Assembly (NCBI GenBank): GCA_938015525.1
Contig: CALLPC010000005.1
Coordinates: 84,171-148,170, forward strand
From: an uncultured Dehalococcoidia bacterium
GTDB lineage: Bacteria; Chloroflexota; Dehalococcoidia; Tepidiformales; Tepidiformaceae
DNA: 64,000 bases
Direction: 5' to 3'
Below, in pieces: positions 59,054 through 64,000 of the stretch. The first letter of the stretch is position 1; the number at the start of each line of letters is the position of its first letter. The position numbers were made by a program, and so were the translations under genes. The notes beneath the pieces are model-generated. The model saw nothing but the letters and a program-made list of their open reading frames with translations, searched no databases and had not been told where the DNA came from.

Positions 59054-62000
59054 CTACGGCGCGCCCTCGCCGAGCGCCCGCCGGACCGTATCCCGGAGCG
59101 CAGATAGCTCATACGGCTTCTGCAGGAAACCGGCAAGCGCATCGCCGCCGAGGTGCTCCTGCGCGTCCTGCTCGGTGTACCCGCTCATCAGCACCACTTT
59201 CGCGCCCGGGTCGAGCTCCCGTATCGCGTGGAACGCCCCTTCGCCGTTCAGCCGCGGCATCGTCATGTCGAGCAGCACGAGCCGCGCCCGGCTGCGCTCG
59301 CGGGCGAACAGGTCCACCGCCTCCTGCCCGTCCGCTGCCTCCGCGACCTCGAAGCCCATCGCCCGCAGGGCCCGCGCCGTCACCGCCCGGACGCTCGGTT
59401 CGTCATCCGCCACGATGACCAGCCCGCTGCCCCGCCACGCCCCGGCTTCCCCGTCCCCATCGCCGGGAGCGGCCCGCTCCTCGCTGGCCGGCAGCATCAC
59501 CCGGAACCGCGTCCCGGCGCCCGGCGTGCTTTCCACCGCAATCCCGCCCCGGTGCCCACGGATGATGCCCTGCACGGCCGCCAGCCCGAGTCCCCGCCCG
59601 GTGAACTTCGTCGTGAAAAACGGGTCGAAGATGCGGGCCAGCGTCGCCTCGTCCATGCCCGCGCCCGTGTCCTCCACCTCCAGCACGACGTACTGCTCGG
59701 CCGGCTCCTCCGGCGCCACCGCGGCGCCAGCGAACAGCCCCGGTTCCCCGCGGACGACGCTGGTCCGGATACGCACCATCCCTTCAGTGCTCCCAATCGC
59801 GTCCGAGGCGTTGATGACGAGGTTCATGATGACCTGCCGCAGCTGGGTCGCATCACCCACGACCGCGGGCAGCCCCGGCGCCAGGTCCAGCACCAGCCGC
59901 ACGCCCGCCCCGACCGAGACCCGCAGCAGATGCGCCATCTCCTCCACGAGGCCGTTCACGCTCAACGGCTGTACCACGAACTTCCCCCGGCCGGAGTACG
60001 CCAGCATCTGCCGGGCGAGCTCTGCTGCGCGCTGCCCCGCCAGCTCGATCTCCCGCACCGTCTCCCGCACCGGTGATTCCGGCGGCAGCTCCGCCAGCGC
60101 CAGCCCGGCGTTCCCGAGGATACCGACCAGCAGGTTATTGAAGTCGTGCGCAATGCCCCCGGCCAAAACCGCCAGCGATTCCGCCTTCTGCGCCTGCAGC
60201 AGCCGCTCCTCCGTTCGCTTCCGCTCCGTCACGTCCTCGAGGCTGAGCGCCACCCCCCGGACCGCCCCGTCATCGAGCAGCACCCGCCCGAAGGAGAGCT
60301 CCAGCCACCGCTCCTCCCCGCCCCGGTCCGTCACCTGCCGCTCGAACGAGGACGTCTCACCGGCCAGCGTGTTCGCCAGCACCTCGGCGAACCCCTCCCG
60401 AAGCGGTTCCGGCACCACCTCCCGCCAGTGCATCCCCGGCGCGGGTCGCACCCCGAACAGCTCCTCGACGATTCCCGCGAGGGCCGCATTCACCAGCAGC
60501 ACCGTGCCGTCCGGGGCGATGAGCCCCACCCCCTCGTGGATGGCGCCCAGCGTCCCCGCCAGGTCCGCCGCCTGCTCGGCGACCCGCCGCTCCATCTCCC
60601 GCTGCCGCGTGACGTCGTGCGACGTGCACCCCACCCCCACCACGTTTCCCTCCCCGTCCCGCAGCGGGAAGTAGACTGATTCCACCAGCAGCCGGGCCCC
60701 GCTCCTCGTCACGCGCCGCATCTCGCCCCGGTAGGACTCCCCCGCGAGCAGCCGCGCGAACAGCTCCTCAGCTCGCTCCAGCTCGTCCGGCGGCAGCAGC
60801 ATCGTGAACGGCTGCCCGATCGCCTCGGCGGCCGACCACCCGTAGAGCGCCTCTGCAGCGCGGTTCCAGCTCACGATCCGCCCGTCGCGGCCCACCGCCA
60901 GCGCCGCCTCCGTCGAACTCTCGACGATCGCCGCCAGCTGCCGCGCCGCCGCCAGCGCCGCCTCCCGCTCCTGCTCGAGCCGCTTCCGCTCCGTCACGTC
61001 CCGGCCCGTGTACACCACCCCGGTCACCTCGCCCGAGGCTGTCACCACCGGCCGAATCCGCACCTCGAACCACATCCTCGTCTTCGGCGTTCGCGATTCC
61101 ACGTCGAACGTCACTGCCCGGCCGCCGAGTGCCTCGCGGATACGTTCGAGCAGGTACGGCGCGCTCTCCGGCGAGACCATCTCCGCGAAAGGCATCCCTG
61201 GCTGGGGTTCCACACCCCGGCGCAGCCGCGTCCCCTCCACAAACCGCGAGTTGAAGGCCACCGCCCGGCCCTCCCGGTCGAGCAGGACGACCCCCTCGTC
61301 CGAGTTCTCGATAATCGTCGCGAGCTTCGCGTACTCCTCTTCCAGCGCCGCCCGGGCGCGCACCAGCTCCCTGCGCGCCCTCGCGTCCGCCGTCACGTCG
61401 CGGGCCGCCACCAGCACCCCGGCGACCTCGCCCCGCCCGTCCCGCACCGGGGCAAGCTGGATATTGAAGAAGGACCGCGTCCCGTCCGGCTGCCGGTCCG
61501 CCAGCTCGCCCTGGACGGTCTCCCCCGCCCGCGCGCGCTCCAGCGCCTCCCTGAGCACCGGCGCGAGCTGTTCATCCGCAAAATGCTCCATCCGGTCACC
61601 GGGCGCCGGGCGCCGCCCGAACCGGGCAGCCGCGAAGGCCGCTGCGGCCGTGTTGCAGGTCACCAGCCGCCCCTCGCGGTCCAGCAGCCACAGGTGGTCG
61701 CGCGTGCTCTCGAAGATGCTCCGCAGCGTCGCCTCCTGCTCCCGCAGCGCCCGCTCCGCTTCTACCCGCTCGGTCACGTCCTTCCCCACCAGTGCGACCG
61801 CCGTAACCGTGCCGCTTGCGTCGCGCACCGGCCGATACGTCATCTCGTACCAGAGGTGCTCTCCGCCCCGCCGGGTGAGGTGCCCCAGCAGGGTCCGCTC
61901 CTCACCCGCCAGTGCCGCCTCGAAGGCCACTTCCCAGGCCTCCCGGTCCTGCTCGCGGACCCAGCGCGTGACCGGCTCCCCGACCTCCGGCCGAGCCCGG

Positions 62001-63907
62001 AACACCTCCTCGCCGATGGCTATCGCCTGCCGGTTCAGCCAGCGAATCCGCCGCTCCCGGTCGACCAGCACGACCGCCTCCCCGGCGCTCTCGAACAGCG
62101 CCCGCAGCTCTCGCTCCCGCTCCTCGAGCGCCTCCACCATCGCCCGCTCCTCGCTGATGTCCCGCAGGAACGAAGCGAAGCCGATGCGCCGCCCCCGACC
62201 GTCGAACACCGGGAAGCTCACCGCCCGCACCGGGAACACCCTCCCCCACCGGTCCTGCCGCAGGACGTCTGCGACCATCCGCTGGTCGCGGCGCATCTCC
62301 TCGAGCCGGGCGAGGTAGGCCTCGCGCCGCCACCCCGGCACCGTCGCCTCGCCGAACGTCCCCACCATCTCCTCCGCCGTGTACCCGAACAGCCGCTCGG
62401 CTGCCGCGTTCCAGCTCGTAATCCGCCCATCGTCGTCCCGGCCGATGACCGCGTCATCCGCCGACTCGACGATCGCCGCCAGGCGGCTCCGCTCCCGCTC
62501 CGCCTCCACCAGCGCGGTGATATCGCGCGCAACTGCCGCGGCACCCGTCACCCGTCCGCTCGCGTCCCGGAGCGGGAACGCCGAGAAGCTCAGGTAGCCC
62601 GTCATGCCCGGTCCCCCGGCCCGGCGCACCACCGCCCCGACCACCGCTTCGCCGGCCAGCACACGCATCGCCAGTGCCCGCCGCTCCTCCACCTCGCCCG
62701 CAGGGGCGAGCTCCCACGCCTTCTTCCCAAGCGCCTCCCCCGCCGACCGGCCGTAGATACGCTCCGCCGCTGCGTTCCACTCCACGATCGTCCCTTCGGC
62801 GTCATACACCGTGATGGCGTCCTCGCTCGCCCCCACCACTGCGGCCAGCCGTTCGAGCCGCGCCTGCCGCGAGCGCTCCTCCGCCAGGTCGACCACCGTG
62901 CCCACGACGCCCACCGCCTCCCCGGCATCGTCCCGCAGCGGTGCAGCGCTGACCAGGGCCGGGAACACCGTCCCGTCCCTGCGAGGCAGCTCCCGCACCT
63001 CGGTCAGCGTCTCCCCCGCCAGGACCCGGGCGACCCGCTCGCGGGTCCCGAGCGGCCCCGCTTCCGGTGCCTCCAGCACCGACTGCCCGAGCAGCTCTGC
63101 GGCGGGCTGCCCGAACACCCGCTCCGCCTCACGGTTCCAGGCGATAACGCGCCCCTCCCGGTCAACCGCCACCGCTGCGACCCCGAGCTGTGCGAACAGC
63201 TCCGCCTGCCGCCGGACATCCGCCTCCGCCCTCCGCCGGGGCCGCAGGTCCCGCGCCACCCCCTCCACCAGCCACGGCCTCCCATCCCGGAAGACGACCC
63301 GGCTGCTCACCTCCATCGGGACGGTCTCACCCGATGCCGTCGCCACCCGCAGCTCCAGCATCGTCATCTCGACCGACCCTGCCACTTTCGCGGCCATCTC
63401 CGCCTGCGCTCGCGCCAGGTCCCCCGGGTCGGGCAGCAGCTCGGAAAAGTGCATCCCGGCGAACCACTCCCGCGGGTAGCCCGTCACGCGTTCTGCCGCC
63501 GCGTTCACCCACACGAACCGCCCCTCCAGGTCCAGCGTGAACATCACGTCGTTGACATGGCTCGCCACCATCGCCGCACCCGCCTCGCGCGGGCCCGCCT
63601 CCGCCAGCACCGCAAGCCGCGCCAGCAGCGCCGGCACGTCCCCCGCCGGGTAGACGTCCGTCACCCCGCCCCGCAGCGCCGCTGCCACCCCTCCCGGGAT
63701 GTCGACCAGTCCCGCCAGGAACGCGTGCCGCAACCCCCGGGCTCCCCCGCCCGCCGCCTGCGCCGCCGCCTCCCCCGTCACGCCGTCGAAGACCACCGCC
63801 TCGACGGCATCATCACCCTCCCCGCAGGCCGCATGGCCCGCCCCGAGCAGCCCCGCGATGAGCTTCTCCCGGGCATCAGCAGTCGCGGCGGTGACGCGGA
63901 CCCTCAA
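59054..63907 (-). CDS. nine-PAS hybrid sensor histidine kinase
   Basis: 1617 residues, no obvious membrane helix. An N-terminal segment (1 to about 105) resembles a degenerate receiver domain. Nine PAS domains follow, with cores near residues 112, 241, 361, 480, 604, 731, 866, 992 and 1121, each with the D..G.I..WN pattern. Next come HisKA (phosphoacceptor His1254 in [20 protein letters not shown]), HATPase_c ([31 protein letters not shown]) and a C-terminal receiver with Asp1547 ([16 protein letters not shown]). The start is TTG with GGAGG eight bases upstream and TATATT at 63934. The His box type (AHDFNN) indicates kinases that often signal by phosphorelay. It follows immediately upstream of ruvB. 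Ligands are unknown. Confidence 0.93.
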   Translation of the reverse strand: MRVRVTAATADAREKLIAGLLGAGHAACGEGDDAVEAVVFDGVTGEAAAQAAGGGARGLRHAFLAGLVDIPGGVAAALRGGVTDVYPAGDVPALLARLAVLAEAGPREAGAAMVASHVNDVMFTLDLEGRFVWVNAAAERVTGYPREWFAGMHFSELLPDPGDLARAQAEMAAKVAGSVEMTMLELRVATASGETVPMEVSSRVVFRDGRPWLVEGVARDLRPRRRAEADVRRQAELFAQLGVAAVAVDREGRVIAWNREAERVFGQPAAELLGQSVLEAPEAGPLGTRERVARVLAGETLTEVRELPRRDGTVFPALVSAAPLRDDAGEAVGVVGTVVDLAEERSRQARLERLAAVVGASEDAITVYDAEGTIVEWNAAAERIYGRSAGEALGKKAWELAPAGEVEERRALAMRVLAGEAVVGAVVRRAGGPGMTGYLSFSAFPLRDASGRVTGAAAVARDITALVEAERERSRLAAIVESADDAVIGRDDDGRITSWNAAAERLFGYTAEEMVGTFGEATVPGWRREAYLARLEEMRRDQRMVADVLRQDRWGRVFPVRAVSFPVFDGRGRRIGFASFLRDISEERAMVEALEERERELRALFESAGEAVVLVDRERRIRWLNRQAIAIGEEVFRARPEVGEPVTRWVREQDREAWEVAFEAALAGEERTLLGHLTRRGGEHLWYEMTYRPVRDASGTVTAVALVGKDVTERVEAERALREQEATLRSIFESTRDHLWLLDREGRLVTCNTAAAAFAAARFGRRPAPGDRMEHFADEQLAPVLREALERARAGETVQGELADRQPDGTRSFFNIQLAPVRDGRGEVAGVLVAARDVTADARARRELVRARAALEEEYAKLATIIENSDEGVVLLDREGRAVAFNSRFVEGTRLRRGVEPQPGMPFAEMVSPESAPYLLERIREALGGRAVTFDVESRTPKTRMWFEVRIRPVVTASGEVTGVVYTGRDVTERKRLEQEREAALAAARQLAAIVESSTEAALAVGRDGRIVSWNRAAEALYGWSAAEAIGQPFTMLLPPDELERAEELFARLLAGESYRGEMRRVTRSGARLLVESVYFPLRDGEGNVVGVGCTSHDVTRQREMERRVAEQAADLAGTLGAIHEGVGLIAPDGTVLLVNAALAGIVEELFGVRPAPGMHWREVVPEPLREGFAEVLANTLAGETSSFERQVTDRGGEERWLELSFGRVLLDDGAVRGVALSLEDVTERKRTEERLLQAQKAESLAVLAGGIAHDFNNLLVGILGNAGLALAELPPESPVRETVREIELAGQRAAELARQMLAYSGRGKFVVQPLSVNGLVEEMAHLLRVSVGAGVRLVLDLAPGLPAVVGDATQLRQVIMNLVINASDAIGSTEGMVRIRTSVVRGEPGLFAGAAVAPEEPAEQYVVLEVEDTGAGMDEATLARIFDPFFTTKFTGRGLGLAAVQGIIRGHRGGIAVESTPGAGTRFRVMLPASEERAAPGDGDGEAGAWRGSGLVIVADDEPSVRAVTARALRAMGFEVAEAADGQEAVDLFARERSRARLVLLDMTMPRLNGEGAFHAIRELDPGAKVVLMSGYTEQDAQEHLGGDALAGFLQKPYELSALRDTVRRALGEGAP

Positions 63908-63933
63908 CAGGACCTCCGCATGTCTACGGCGGG

Positions 63934-63939
63934 AATATA
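63934..63939 (-). promoter_or_regulatory. -10 element TATATT of the nine-PAS kinase gene (leadered)
   Basis: GGCTATATT precedes a leader of about 20 bases that carries GGAGG before the TTG start. Confidence 0.5.
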
Positions 63940-64000
63940 GCCGTTCGGTTGCCGCCTTGCCCTACGGGAATCTCCCGAATTTCACCCGGGGTCGCCGCCC

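Overview
The window is very GC-rich (about 70% by eye), with GC-saturated third codon positions, dense genes and frequent 4-base start/stop overlaps. Protein content (family III and acetyl-CoA-hydrolase-type CoA transferases, acyl-CoA dehydrogenases, APH-type acyl-CoA kinases, secreted YQGRL-type proteins, a photolyase, lipobox lipoproteins) suggests a chromosome of a thermophilic Chloroflexota, perhaps Tepidiforma-like within Dehalococcoidia. That assignment is from memory of such proteins and was not tested. I see no insertion sequence, prophage or CRISPR array. One RNA gene is present, tRNA-His.

Layout. 1-3.7 kb: partial acyl-CoA dehydrogenase, then a three-gene signalling unit (PAS-GGEEF cyclase, HDOD protein, membrane protein with a degenerate GGDEF that keeps its c-di-GMP inhibitory site). 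3.7-6.2 kb: pyruvate kinase divergent from a small unknown protein and an FKBP lipoprotein. 6.2-9.8 kb: CoA transferase, acyl-CoA dehydrogenase and an APH-type kinase. 9.9-20 kb: a tightly overlapped tetrapyrrole operon (hemA, single-chain siroheme decarboxylase, aldo/keto reductase, HemQ-like protein, cobA-hemD fusion, sirC, CbiX-type chelatase, hemL, hemC, deazaflavin-type protein). Its content suggests siroheme-based haem synthesis finished by a HemQ-type decarboxylase. 20-24.3 kb: a methyltransferase, then a lipid-lysylation operon with MprF split into two proteins plus a rhomboid-like protein.

24.7-33 kb: methyltransferase, HNH protein, two CoA transferases, a crotonase without its usual catalytic glutamates, a degenerate SDR, and a DUF2089/DUF4097 envelope-response pair behind an AT-rich patch. 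33-38.5 kb: photolyase, MgtE, two secreted proteins, methyltransferase, tRNA-His. 38.5-45.8 kb: a phosphate regulon, pstSCAB-phoU divergent from a PhoB/PhoR-type two-component pair, with two 11-bp-period Pho-box-like repeats between them and a strong hairpin after pstS. 45.7-49.4 kb: two APH-type kinases and two SDRs. 49.5-54 kb: PIG-L deacetylase, DUF503 protein, and a polysaccharide unit (glycosyltransferase, acetyltransferase, Wzm/Wzt-type ABC exporter). 54-57.5 kb: NfeD-type protease, SDR, SPFH protein. 57.6-64 kb: IsdG-like haem monooxygenase, ruvB, and a 1617-residue nine-PAS hybrid kinase.

A recurrent signal ties much of the window together. A GCTAnnnT-like -10 element sits only 6-7 bases before the ATG or GTG of about ten genes, which implies leaderless mRNAs. 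Genes with longer leaders carry a GGAGG-type ribosome site instead.
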